Part shown: one piece after another, positions 1-11,764 of the stretch
How positions within the stretch are numbered: the stretch's first letter is position 1
Layout of the letters: each line of letters starts with the position of its first letter
DNA from: Tolypeutes matacus
Taxonomy: Eukaryota; Chordata; Mammalia; Cingulata; Chlamyphoridae
Assembly (NCBI GenBank): GCA_026826555.1
Contig: JAKSZT010054570.1
Location: 2,672,959 to 2,736,958, forward strand
Length of the DNA: 64,000 nt
Direction: 5' to 3'
Notes under the pieces: model-generated
Told to the model about the DNA's origin: nothing
What the model saw: only the letters and a program-made list of their open reading frames with translations
The model's database searches: none
Position numbers and translations under genes: made by a program

Positions 1-235
1 TCAAAATCAATTATTCCATTACTATTGTATTAGAGGTCCTAACAAATACAAGACAGAAAAAAAAAAATAGAAATTTAAGAATCGCAAAGAAGATACCTGG
101 CACGTTCTTTGCAGAAAAATATTTTCTACATAGAATATCTAATCTACAGACAAAATAGTAAAACTAATAAAGATTCAGTATGACTGTTGGATAAAACTCA
201 ACATATACAGATACTAACAGACAGAACAATGGCAT
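1..235 (+). mobile_element. Old L1 ORF2 fragment
   Basis: The stretch reads like a decayed reverse-transcriptase region of L1 ORF2: a leader like 'gtattagaggtcctaa' is followed by the region that normally encodes the FADD motif ('tttgcagaaaaat' here) and by 'actaataaagattcag'. No open frame survives. Both edges are approximate, and the left one is the window edge. Confidence 0.55.
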
Positions 236-1700
236 TAGCGAATGTTGCTGACCTCTTATGAACGCATATGCCAGAGAAGCTAGGAGGAGACTGGTGAATT
301 AAAGCAGTTAGCATAAAATAAAAAACTGCTAGAAACTCAAAGTGTCACAGACCAGGGAGTGTATTTAGTTTGCCTTTTTCTCTCCAGCGCTCGTGTGGTC
401 ACTTCCGCAGAGCAGGCAATATGGCGGCATCAGTTAAGCACTAGGGATGGGGGCAGAGATTAAAATGACGGTAGGACGGGAGCCTAGCTGGAGTGGAATA
501 CAGCTAGCCACACCTCAAAGGCCAGGTGATTACAGCTCTTGCAAAGGCAGAATCAGGGCAGAGAGAGAGACTAAAAACAGAGCTGGAGCATTTTCTCCTC
601 TAGAGAGGGCAACATCTGGAACCTGAGCTTTAACCTCTTCTTCCTTCAGGTTTGCATCCTGAGCTAAGGTGGTCAAAAACCCCCAGGAGACTGTGAGGTT
701 GCCACGGAGAATAACAAGATATCTTTACACAGCTTTTACAAATGAAAGACCAGAAGCTGAGAAAGTTAAACCAAACAAAGAGAAATTAATAGAACAGACA
801 GAGCAAGAATTTAAAATAAATTCATTAAATATCATCAAAGAGATAAGGGATGTTTGAAACAGAAGGAAAAAGAAGTCATAAAGAAAAAATTATCTGGACA
901 TACTAGGGTATGAAAAATAAAATTGAAATAAAGAGCTCAGTGGATTGCTTGAATGGCAAAATGTAATCATTTTAAGATCATATTAAAGAACTCTCCCAGA
1001 AGACGCCAAGAAGGTATTAAAAAATCAGACAATATAAAATATGTTAAGAAATACCAGAAGGAAAGAAAAAATAAACAATGGAGAGGAAATAATTAAATAA
1101 ATAACTAAGAATTCTCTAGATTTCAAATAAATATAACCCTTCAGATTTAAAAGGATCATAGAATGCAGAGTAGTTATAAAAAGAAAACATGCTAAACACC
1201 CAATTCTTAAATCATGAAATTTAAAAACATCAAAACCAATGAGATATTTCTAAAAAGATTCCAGAATAAAGAAGCAGATCACCCAAAGGGGAATGAGAAT
1301 CACTTTGACATCAGATATGGTAATTGCAGCAGCACAGTCAGAAGACAATGAAGAAATCTTTTCAAAATGTTGGAAGAAACTAGCTTAAAGCCTAGAATTT
1401 TATAGCCACAGAATCCATCATTCTAATCTTAGGGTGTAACAAAGATATTTTTATGCATAAGGGGTTTGTTACAAATACCACTTTGAAAACATCCTTAGAG
1501 AAAGTATTTCAGCAAGAAAATAAATAAGTTCAGGAGGATAATATAACATAAATGAAGTAAGGATCTAATGTAATTGAGTTAACTACATACCCACTACTAC
1601 AATCTAGAGCTAAAATTCTAGATCATACCAGCATAATGGAGAGGGAGAAGGTTTGAGGAAAGAGAGAAAAGAAATTATAAAACAATTTCACTTATGAGCG
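236..1700 (+). mobile_element. L1M/HAL1-like 5' UTR and decayed ORF1
   Basis: A GC-richer leader (about 330-660) containing 'atggcggc' precedes a lysine/glutamate-rich, ORF1-like frame at 669-857. After that come broken pieces that read like the coiled-coil and C-terminal part of an L1 ORF1, such as 'ataccagaaggaaag' near 1050 and the ORF1-end phrase 'agcctagaattttatagcc' near 1390. The 62-codon frame has no recognisable domain and is most simply a surviving piece of ORF1. HAL1 (ORF1-only L1 relatives) is the alternative to L1M; the two cannot be separated by eye. Confidence 0.5.
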
Positions 1701-3270
1701 TAAATGCACAATTTGTAAATAAAATTTTACCTCACCAAATCCAATACTGCGCATCTTGATCAAGAGGGTTTATCCGAAGAAGTAAGGGTGATTTAACATC
1801 AGAAATTCTATCAAGGTATTTTACCATATTAAGGGACTAAAGGGGGGGGAGGGGATCACATTATCATCTCAGAGAAAGCAGTTCATAAAGTTTACCATTT
1901 ATTTGATTTCTTTAAAAAACCTATTAGAGAAAGAATAAAATGGAACTTCTTTAACTTCATAAAGTTTTTATGCCACAACCCTAAGGTAAACATCATACTT
2001 AAATGGGAAATCTGAAGAAATAGTCCCTTTAAGATCATAAATAAAACAAGCATCCTGTCCATCACTACTAATTTTAACATAGCATTGAAGGTAAAAGTTA
2101 AAAGATTAAGAAGGGAAGAGTAAACTCTATCATTTGTAAATGGTATGATCATATATACAGAAAACCTGACAGCAATTGTTAGAACTAATAAGAAAACTGA
2201 GCCAGGCTTTTATAGATTTCTCTGTTAACAGAAGCAACCAACTGGAAATAAATTTTAAAAATAAGGTATTTAAAATAACAACAAAATTTATAAAATATCT
2301 AGAATGCATACAACTTTTATAGCAAAAATTTTACAATTCAAAGAATATGATGGAAGATTTGAGTAAAATAGATTTTCCATGCTCATAGATGAGATAATTT
2401 ATCATTGTAAAGATTTTGTTCTGCCCAAATTAGTCTAAAAATTCAATGCAAGGCCAATTAAAATTCCAGCAGGACTTTTTAAAGAAACTCAACAATCTTA
2501 TTTTAAAAGTATATGGGAAAAATAAATAAATAAATAAATAAAATAAAATAAAAAAGTATATGGAAGAATTTAAGTTCTTGAATAGCTAAACCAGTTTTGA
2601 AAAAATGACGGGCAATAGGTTCATTCTTTAAGAAAGGATAGCAAATAGATCAGTGGAAAATAATAAAGAGCTTTACTCATTTTGGCAGCATATATACTAA
2701 AATATGGATGATACCAAGAAGATTAGCATGGCTCCTGTGCAAGTATGACACTCAAATTCATAAAGTGGTCCGTAGTTTTGAAAATAATAATAATAATAAA
2801 GAGCTCAAAATTATACTCCTATATATGTGTTTTTAGATTATCAAAGAGGTAATGCCACAAATAAATGATGAAAAGACGGATTGTTGAATAGATGGTGTTG
2901 CAAAAAATAACTTATAATATAGAGAAAAATAAATTAGATTCTACCTCATACTATTTGCAAATATATATTCTGAATGGTTTAAAGATCAAAATGTGAATTG
3001 TGACTATATAAATTTAATAAAGAAAATGTTGCAGTATGTCTTACCAAAAGTTTAGAAAGGTCATCTTAAATGGGAGATGAAAAGCAAAAACTTAAAGGTG
3101 AATTTTTGATGAATATTGATGAGTTTGCTTCAAAATTAAAGAATTCCTTTCAATTATGCACATCATAAATACAGTTAATTTTGGGGTGACAGCCAAGAGA
3201 AGATACATATAAGGTTAAAACCAAATGAAAAATCAATATCTAGAATGAAAAAAAGGACTCCTATACTATA
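1701..3270 (+). mobile_element. Old L1 ORF2 (reverse transcriptase and C-terminal part), split by a U6 copy
   Basis: The order of decayed L1 ORF2 landmarks is kept. The region before the RT core ('ccatattaagggactaa') is near 1830, the stretch before the 'primer grip' near 2000, the 'ttcaatgcaaggccaatt' phrase near 2445, and the C-terminal 'atggtgttgcaaaaa' and 'gattctacctcata' phrases near 2890-2950. Many frameshifts and stops mean nothing is translatable. An (AAAT)n run sits at 2519-2553. A U6 retrocopy interrupts it at 2673-2779. Confidence 0.65.
2673..2779 (+). pseudogene. RNU6-like pseudogene: U6 spliceosomal snRNA retropseudogene
   Basis: The full 107-nt length of U6 snRNA is recognisable from the 5' stem through 'cagcatatatactaaaat' and the near-invariant core 'gaagattagcatggc' to the 3' 'agttttg'. 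Several changes are visible: the ACAGAGA box reads 'accaaga', and the 5' stem-loop is altered. No U6 promoter elements (PSE and TATA at about -30) are seen upstream. A perfect 14-bp direct repeat (aataataaagagct) flanks it at 2659-2672 and 2792-2805, with a short A-rich spacer on the right. This is the signature of L1-mediated insertion of an RNA copy. It lies inside an old L1 ORF2. Confidence 0.93.
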
Positions 3271-3389
3271 AATCAAAAACAAAAAGATGACAAAAGCAAT
3301 AAACAGATACTTGTAGGTAATATACCTAAGAACACAAGAGAATTATGCCTCTTAGATCTTACAGGAGAGTTCATTAAATTGGCTAGTTG

Positions 3390-4900
3390 CAAAAATAAAT
3401 ATGCAATGACTATTAGAAAATATAATGAATTACAAGATACCATCAATGGTAGCAACAACATAACAAGATTCCTAGAATAAATGTAATAAAGAAATTCCTG
3501 GACACATAAGAAAATTTTAATGACTGAAAGAAAATTTGGAATAAAATCCACTTGGTTGGGTAGGTAGGATTTTGCCAAGTTGTCAGTTCACCATTATTTA
3601 ATTTATGAATCTTAATGAGATTCTAATCAAATCCTAAAAGGATTTTTTTTTTTGAAACTTGAATAAACCATTTCTAAAGTTTATCTGGAAAAATAAATAG
3701 ATGAAAAGAAACAATAAATCTTCTTAACTGAAGAATAATAAGGATGGAATTATATTAGTAAATATTTATACATTACAATTATGCAATAATGAAGAGTGTC
3801 CTCATAGACTAGACAACCAGATAAATGACACAAAACAGAAAGTCTAGAGCAAACAATATTTGTATAAGAATTCAATATACAATAAAGGTGGTATTTCAAA
3901 TTGTTCATGGAAAGGAATTATTCAATAATGGTTCTAAGAGAGTGTCCTAATTATTTGGGAAAAAATGCAGCCATCTTCAGTCTAAATATAGGTCAATTGA
4001 AAAATTAAAATATAAAAAATGAATTAAAAGAATATTAAAAAGTATATGGTATTACCTCTTTGACAAATCTGAGAACATAAAATGAAAGTGATCTATATGT
4101 TAAAAAGTCAACATAAATAAAGTTCATGAGCATATAAAACTGGGAAATTATGGTTGTAATATGTAACAAAAGACTAATATCCTTAACATATAAATAACTT
4201 TTACAGATATCAATAAAAAAATAGACAAAAGATTTACATTTAGTGCAAAAGAAGAAATACAAAAGGTTCAAAAGCATAGGAGGAAATTTAACAAACAAGT
4301 ATTCAGATAAACGTAAATTAAACAATGAGATATTATCTCTTACCCATAAAATTAGTAGAGAGAGTATAGGGAAGTAGAAAAGTTCACATGGTGATGAGGG
4401 TTTAAATTGCTTCAAAACAAAACAAAATTAAAAAACCATTCTGCAAGTTATAGCAATTTCTATGAAAAACCCATAAGACTGTGCCTGGTCTTTGACCCAA
4501 ATATAACGAGAGGCTAAAGCTTTGGATACAGGGATGTTTATCACAGAATTAAGTATAGTTATGAAATATTCTAAACAATCTAGATATTAAACAATAAGAA
4601 TTATATGATATGTGGATATGGCAGAACATGTTACAACCATCAAAATTTATGTCCTATTGAGAATGCTTAATTACATAGAAAACATTATAAATATATTAAG
4701 AGAAAGAAAGCAAGTTAGAAGATGCTATCATTCCATACTTGGAAAAAAGCATCCTAAATGCATATATATCAATATATTAACAAAAATTTATATTACTAAG
4801 GAGAGCGAATAGGTGATTTTATGCTTTTCAGCACTTTGTAAATTTCCTAATTATGTAATCATAAATATATGCTAAATGTTAGTTTTATAAATGACATTGG
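3390..4900 (+). mobile_element. Old L1 ORF2 C-terminal half and 3' end
   Basis: A second decayed L1 copy restarts at an upstream part of ORF2. A 'tcctagaataaatgtaataaag' type motif is near 3470, followed by 'atctggaaaaataaatag' (the W-K stretch after RT) near 3685, the late-ORF2 'ttgattt/caataaaggtgg' region near 3880, and the terminal L1 region 'gatttacatttagtgcaaaagaagaaatacaaa' near 4230. It fades into an AT-rich 3' end. Because it overlaps ORF2 territory already covered by the preceding element, it is a separate insertion or a duplication. Edges are approximate. Confidence 0.6.
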
Positions 4901-5690
4901 AGCAATGAAAATATAAAAGTATTTTCTGCTTCCACCAATGTATTCACCTTTAAATATATTCGGGGAAAATACAGTATCAGGAAGCATTAATAACTTATAT
5001 ATAGCGATCCTGGAGAAGTATAAACATTTCACTTGGCTTCTATTTTTACTAGGTCTATTCTACTAATTGGCACGGGGTTCTAGCTGGGACCAAGAACCAC
5101 AAATTCCAAGCCATGGGTCATTAGGCCAAACTTTGATAGTCATTCAGACAAGCTGACCTCTTGACCTCTATTTTCTCTTGAACACAGGCTATATTCAATG
5201 CTGGCACATTCAGTATAGTTATTAAAAACTTACTGAATAAGTAAGTGTCCGATAAGGGTATATATGTGTGTAAAAACAATTGGGGAACAATTATTATCAA
5301 CTGTTTCACCCATTCATTCCTTCATATCTGCAATTACTCATTCATCTCTTTCTATTCTTTTATTTTATAATTACCTATTAACATTAATTAGGTGTCAGAT
5401 GATGAGTTGGGTACTTGGAGGGGTCAATAAAATATTAATGAAACACAATCTCTCTAAAAGCTTTAAGTCTTGTGGATGTGATAAAAACATATGTAAAAAT
5501 GAATGTTATGTCATCAATACAAGCCACAAGATTTGTATGTACTCAGAGGTAGGATTCTTACCATCTGGAGTATTTGTAGAAAAGCATTCTAATTGTATAA
5601 AATGCTATTTGAGTTGTCTTAAACCAAGGATAGGATTTTGTTTGGTAGGTTGGAGAGAAAGTACATTCCAGATGGAAGAAGTAGCTCAGT
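4901..5690. other. No recognisable feature
   Basis: AT-rich single-copy-looking DNA. A 142-codon open frame at 5264-5692 (+) is cysteine-rich by chance, lacks any domain I recognise and has no coding-like context. I see no gene or named repeat. Confidence 0.5.
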
Positions 5691-6715
5691 AGATGGGACT
5701 GCCTGACATTTGCCCAGGAGATGCCAAGCAGATGTTTGGTAGAAGTGAAAGATCTGAGATCATGTTGGAAAACAAATGGCCAGATTGTGGAGGATCTTAA
5801 ACTTCAAGTTAGGGAGTGTAATATTGATTTGGTCAGCAGTGAGGAACCATTGAAAATTATTGAACAAGGAAATCATGTCATGATCAAACTGTGCTTTAGG
5901 AAATCAGTGTCCAGTTGGTACCTCAAGCTCAATATGCCCCAAATTTCCCTAGTTCTTCTCTTTTATTTCCACCCACCTCCCTTCCTTTTCCTCTTCCACC
6001 TCCTCTTTTTCCTCCATTATCTATTAACGACCATCATCTCTGCTGTAATCCAAATAAAAAATTACAAATCATCCTTGATGCTTACCACCTAACCACCCCC
6101 TAGCATTCAATAAACTATGAAATTCTATACCAACTACATGTCAGACACCATGCCTGGCGCTGTGCTAGGCTCTGGAGACACACTGGTAAATAAAGTTCAG
6201 ACTTTGTCTGAAATGAGTTGGGCTGCAAAGGAAAGATTTACCAATCTAAGAGCAGTTGAAATGGCCCGGCTAGAATTCAGAAATGAGGGTACAGTCTGAA
6301 GGTATAGATTTAAATCTCCATATAGAAATGATAGTTAAAGTTATTGGATTAATATGAGATTACCCAGGAAATGAATATAGAGGAAGATGGCCAAGAACTA
6401 AATGTATTTAGTGAGCAAGAGAAAGCAGTGTCATAAAGGGATCAGAGAAGAATTAATTGGAAAAACAGAAGGAGAACTGGGTGTGTACATTGTCACATAC
6501 TGAGAGAAGAGTTTCAAGAAAATGGAAGGAGGCAACAGTGTAAAATACTCCAAAAAGGTCAAGAGATAACAAAAGAATCAAGTGTCCATTTGACATGGAA
6601 ATTAGAAGGGTAATGAGTGTTGCCCACTAAGAGCAGTTTCTATAGAGTAGAAGCTGCAGAATCCACTTTAAAGAGAGGAAATGAAAGCAAGGAAATGGAG
6701 GAACTGTCTGTAAAT
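5691..6715 (+). repeat. Faint ancient interspersed repeats (L2/MIR-age)
   Basis: The phrases 'gaggatcttaaacttcaag' and 'aaaattattgaacaaggaaa' near 5800-5870 resemble a mammal-wide repeat that reads 'gccttgaatgccaggc...agcaggggagtgac'. 'ccatgcctggcgctgtgct' at about 6149 resembles the L2/MIR-age phrase 'gccaggcactgtgctaggc'. 'ggtcaagagataac' near 6560 belongs to the same style of old repeat. The match is by memory only, and family names are not assigned. A pyrimidine-rich patch lies at 5965-6030. Confidence 0.35.
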
Positions 6716-6719
6716 ATTC

Positions 6720-9480
6720 TTTTAAAACTCAACTTTATTGAGGTATAATTTCCGTAAAATAAAATGCACAGAATTTAAGTACATCATTTGATGAGTTTTG
6801 AAAAACGCATTCACTTGCATAAGCGTCACCCAGTCAAGATAGAACATTTCTATAACCCCAAAAAGTTCCTGATGCCATCTTTGAAGTCTGTTCTCATAAG
6901 TCACAGGCATTCACTGATCTGATTTCTATCGCCGTAGCTTAGATTTATTCTAGATCTTCTTATAAATGGAATGCTGAGGCATGCACCCTTTTATGTCGGG
7001 CTTTTTCACGCAACATAGCTGTGAGATTAATTCAGGTTGTTTGTAACAGTAGTTTACTTGATATGTTCAGGATACAAGTCTTTTGGATTTTATCTAAGAA
7101 ATTGTTGCCTATCTTAAGGTCACAGACCTTTGGCAAATTTGTTTTGCTTTTTAAAATATCAATTAATTAATTAAAGTTGCCAAAGTTATTGGCATAAAGT
7201 TGGTCATGATCTGCCCTTATTATCCCTATAATGTCTTTAATATTTGCAGTGATATTTTCCTTTTTATTCCTGGCAATGAAAATATTTTTCTCTTTATTTC
7301 CTGATTAGCCTTGTTAGGTGGTTATCAATTTTATTAATCTTTTCCAAAAAAAAAAAAAAAAAAAAAAAGATTCAGTGTGGTCAATTTTCTTTGTTTTCTA
7401 TTTCATTAATTTCTGATCTTACATTTATTATTTACTTCCTTGTACTTACTTCACATTTAAGTTGCTCTTCTTTTTATTTAGCTTCTTATGGTAGAATTTT
7501 AGGTATTGATTTTAAATCTTTCTGCTTTTCTAATATAAACATTTAAATCTATACATTTTTCTCTAAGCACGGATTTAGCTGCATTCCACTTAATTTTATA
7601 TATTGTCTTTTTATATCATTCCATTTGGAATATTTTCTAATTTCTATTTTCTAATTTCTCTTGAGAGTTCACCTTGGACTCTAGGTTATTTATACGTGGA
7701 TAATTTATTTTTAAAGTATTTGGAATTTTCTAGGAATCTTTTTATTATAGATTTCTCATTGAATTTCATTATGGCTAGAGAACATACTCTAAGGTTTCAA
7801 TCTTCTGAAAATTATGATCTCTCAGTGAATATTCCATATGCACTTGAAAATAAGGTGTATTTTTCAGTTGCGAAGTAGTATTATGTAAATGTCAATAAGG
7901 TCAGCTTGGTTGATTGTATTATTTATTGCTTCTGTATCCTTACTTATTGTTTATCTAGTTATTCTATTCAATTACTGAGAAGGGGGTATTAAAAGCTTCA
8001 ACTGTTATTGTAGATTTGTTTACCTTCCCTTAGTTCTGTCCCTTTTTGCTATTTTGAAGCTTTGTTTTTAGATGCATATACATTTAGGATTCTTATGTCT
8101 TCTTTTTGAATTGACCTTTTTTTCATTGTGAAACATCCCTCTTTAACGTTGTTCTTCATATCTACATTGAAATTAATGTATTCATACCAACTTTCCATTG
8201 CTTGTTGTTCCAATGGCGTATATTTTTCATCCTTTTACTGTCAACCAATCTGTAGCCTAATGTTTAATCTTTTTTAGACAACATATGATTGGGTCTTAGC
8301 TTTTTTGACCAGGCTGACAACCTCTGTCATTTCATTGGAGGGTCTAGCTTATATATATTTAAGGTAATTAGCAACATGTGTTGGGTTTAAGTCACCATTT
8401 TGTTATTTGTTTACTCTTTGTGCTATCTGCTTTTGTTTCTCTGCTTTTCTTTTCCTTCTTTCTTTTGAGTATTTTTAATATGCTATATATTTTTTTAAAA
8501 ATCGATTGAATTTTAAGCTGTAACTCTTTTTATTGTTTAGTATTTGCTTTAGGAACTAAAGTAGCTGCTTAAAGTCTTCGTCTGCTAATTCCAGCATCTG
8601 AGTCATTTTAGGGTTTGTATCAGTCATCTGTTACTGGTTTTGGTTTTGGTTTTTCCTTTACTATGGATCACATTTTCCTGCTTTTTTACATGACTGGTAA
8701 TTTTTTATTGCATCCTAGACATTGTAAACAATTTGTTGTAAGAAGTCTGTGTTATAATGTCTTTCTTTAAAGAGTGGTGAGTTTTATTGTAGCAGTTAAT
8801 TTACTGGAAGCTCTCCTTAATCCTGCCTTAATCCTGTTGAGGCTTAGTTTTATTTGGTCTTTGTTAAATCAGGTATAGAGTGGCTTTTACTTTAGGGCAT
8901 GATCCTCCCTCTTAAAGTGTGGTCTTTCTAGTGTCTCAGCTGGGTCCAGAATATTTAATGAGGTCTCTCTACTCTCATTGGGCTGGAACCCCAATGTTCC
9001 CCAACACTGTGAAAGGCCTGGAATCTTCTTTCCACTCTCACCCCCATAGCATCTACTCTATGTTAGCTTTTGAAAAGTCTCACTTACCTTGTGTATAGCT
9101 CAGCCTTAATCCACAAACCCACAGGGACCCCCCACAGAGACTTCCAGAATACTTCTCTGCATAGCTCCCACCAGTAATTTACCCTGAAAATTACAGCTAA
9201 GTTAGCAGATCCAAATTCTGATCTCTTAACTCCTCAGCTCAGCAGGCTTGCTGTGCTCTGCTTGGATTCCACCTCCCTGGGCTTCAATTAGCAAATTGCC
9301 CCAGGCAGAAAATCATTGTGAATGCGAGATTCATCTCCTGTGTTTTCCCTCTCTCTCAGCGGTCACAGTCCTGTACTGCCTATTGCCCAATGACTGAAAA
9401 GAGTTGCCTCGTATATTTTGTCCAGTTTTATAGTTATTTATGGCAGGAAGGAAAGTATAGAACCAATTATTCCATCATGA
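6720..9480 (-). mobile_element. Old L1 (L1M-type), 3' end to 5' region, - strand
   Basis: Read on the - strand, this runs from the 3' end to the 5' region. 'tttattgaggtataattt' at about 6730 is the hallmark L1M 3'-UTR phrase in reverse. 'ttatcaattttattaatctttt' near 7325 and 'ttagctgcattccac' near 7577 are reverse ORF2. The EN-domain stretch 'aaaagcttcaactgttattg' is near 7992, and reverse ORF1/5'-UTR-like text continues to about 9480. A 23-A run at 7346-7368 is out of place in a reversed L1 and is probably an expanded microsatellite or a remnant of a small insertion. No translatable frame remains. Confidence 0.6.
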
Positions 9481-10260
9481 TTAAAAGTGAAAATCTCTCT
9501 TCATTTTGGACTATTTCTATTATATGCTAAGCTGGTGGTGCTTTTTCCAAAACAACTCTTTTTAAAACTGTGGCTTTCCAATGAATTTGATCAGAATTCA
9601 CTAAATGTCCCCCAGGCATATCCAAAATTCTTTGTGAGAGAGGCCTGTTTCTATTTGGGGCAATGTATGCAATTGCCATGGGACAATACCCTTATGATTC
9701 CTAGAAGTCCCTGGTAAAGATGAAAGGGTCTTCTGGCACCACTTTAAATATTTCTGGTCTTAAAAAGTTATCTTGGAGCTACATCCTTAATTTGATCGTT
9801 ACTCTGAGGCTATTTCCTATTTTATGACTCTTTACTAGGAATGACTAGGGATAAGGTATAGTTTTATTTTCCGAGGTGGCATGTCCTGAGCCTAATAAAT
9901 GTCTTCTAAATTCTTGTAAACTAAATATTTCCTTCTTTATTCATTTATCTCTTCATGTATCTTATCATATGTAGCTAAAGAAAAAAAAGACAATTGATAA
10001 TTTCAACATTCTGTCTGGAAATCTTATCCACATCTGCAAGTTAAAGAAATCAATTTTCTAGCTTTCAAATTGCTGCAGGTAACAATTTTACAAATTGATC
10101 TATCATTACATAACTTGGGTCTTTTTTCTCTCCAGCCTCAATAGAACTTTCCTTGGCTCTTCCAGTTTTCACTATCTGTTTATTCCCACACCCTTCCAGC
10201 CTTCACCTGCCAACTAGTCCCAAAGTGAGTGTCACAGGTTTTAGGTTTTGTTACACAGTA
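9481..10260. other. No recognisable feature
   Basis: A 76-codon open frame at 9487-9717 (+) is short and resembles nothing known to me. The rest is unremarkable AT-rich DNA. It may be further L1 5'-end decay. Confidence 0.4.
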
Positions 10261-10264
10261 CCCT

Positions 10265-10810
10265 ACTTCCAGTAGAAATAAACTTTCATTTAGACTTTGT
10301 TGTATAACAAACTACACCAAAACTTTATGACTTAAAACAATGATAGGCTATTATTTTTCATAATACTATGGGTTGTATGAACATTCCCTCTGTATTGTCT
10401 GGGATCTTTCATGACCCTTGATGCGGCTGGAGAGTTTGACTGTCCTGGAAGGCTCAGATGTCCTCATTCACACGTGTGGAGTTAACACTGGCTATTGATT
10501 GGATTGCTTTGGTTCTCGTCCACTGGTTTCTCATTCTCCAGTGGCCTAAACTGGCTTCCTTACATGGCAGCCTCAGTGTAACTTTCCAAGAGAGCAAAAG
10601 AAGTTGTCAGGCTTCTTGAGGCTTTGATTCTGGAACTTTCAAATCGTCACTTCTGCCACATTCTCTTGGTCAAAGCAAGTCACGAGACCAGCTTTTATTC
10701 AAGTGAGTGAGTGGGTTGTAGATTCCACCTCTGAATGTGAGGCATGACAAAGCCACACTGCAAAGGAGTGGGCATATTAGGATGGGAGGAAATCATGGTC
10801 ATTAAACTGT
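10265..10810 (-). mobile_element. MLT1-type MaLR LTR, - strand
   Basis: The phrase 'aacaaactacaccaaaact' followed by 'gacttaaaacaatgata' near 10300-10350 is the reversed R-region pattern of MLT1 LTRs. 'cttctgccacattctcttgg' and 'caaagcaagtcacgagacc' near 10650-10690 are typical of the U3 side of these LTRs. No internal retroviral sequence is attached, so it is a solo LTR. The subfamily is not resolved. Confidence 0.55.
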
Positions 10811-10814
10811 GTAT

Positions 10815-11560
10815 CAGTTTTTAAAAATTATTTTAAATTTTGATGGAGTCCAATTTATCAATTTTTCTTTTATGGTTAGTGCTTTTTTTGTATCGTCTAA
10901 AAATCTGACTATACTGAGGTCACAAAGATATAGTCGTTTGGAAATCTTTTTCTAGAAGTTTTGTAACTAACTTTTATAGTTAAGTCTGTGAACCACCTTG
11001 AATGAATTTTTGTATTGTATAAAGTAGAGGTCAAGTTCATTTTTTTTTCATATGGATATCCAATTGATCCCCACAATTTATTGGAAAAAAAAAAACACTA
11101 TCATTTCCTCACTGAATCAACTTAACAAATTTGTCAGAAATTAATTTCCTGTACATGTATGGACCTATTTCTAGACTCTCTTTTGTTCCATTGATCTGTT
11201 TCTCTGTCATGTCAATACCACGCTATCTTGATTGTTGAAGCTTTATACAAAATCTTAGAATCAGGTAGTATAAGTCCTCCAACTTTGCTCTTTGTCCAAT
11301 TAGTTTTGGCTTATCTAAATCCTTTACATTTCCTTATAAATTTTACATTCAGATTGCCTATGCCTATATAAAAATTCTGTTGAGATTTTGATTATATTTG
11401 TGCTAAATCTACAGGTTAATTTGGAGGATTTTGACATCTTAACAATACTGAATCTTTCAAATCATGAACATGGTACATCTCTCCATTCATTTCTGTCTTT
11501 TTGTTCTCTATGCAAATTTTCATAGTTTTGAGTATAGAAGTCTTGCACACTTAGATGAAT
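10815..11560 (-). mobile_element. Old L1 ORF2 fragment, - strand
   Basis: Reverse-strand L1 ORF2 landmarks are clear: 'gagtccaatttatcaattt' at about 10845, 'gtcaatgatatccaattg'-like text near 11055, 'ttccattgatctgtttctc' near 11185 and 'ttgagattttgattatattt' near 11380. These encode the region between the RT core and the C-terminus when read on the - strand. Frames are broken. Confidence 0.65.
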
Positions 11561-11764
11561 AGACATATAACCTCAACGTGGTCATCACTTAAGAACTGAT
11601 GCCCCTAGAAAGAAACATTTTTTAAACATATATGAGCTTTTGACTAATTTAATTCAATACATTCCAATGCCTAAACAGAAGAAATGACTGAACAAGTGAA
11701 AGAATGATATAGTATATAAGTCAATGAAAATCATTTCAATAAACTTCCAGGACACCTTATTTAC

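Noticed and set aside
2673..2779. Functional U6 snRNA gene
   Set aside because: The ACAGAGA box and 5' stem are mutated, promoter elements are missing, and TSDs mark it as a retrocopy.
5264..5692. 142-codon cysteine-containing frame
   Set aside because: No recognisable domain, no signal or splice context, AT-rich random composition, and the frame ends at an ordinary stop in non-conserved sequence.
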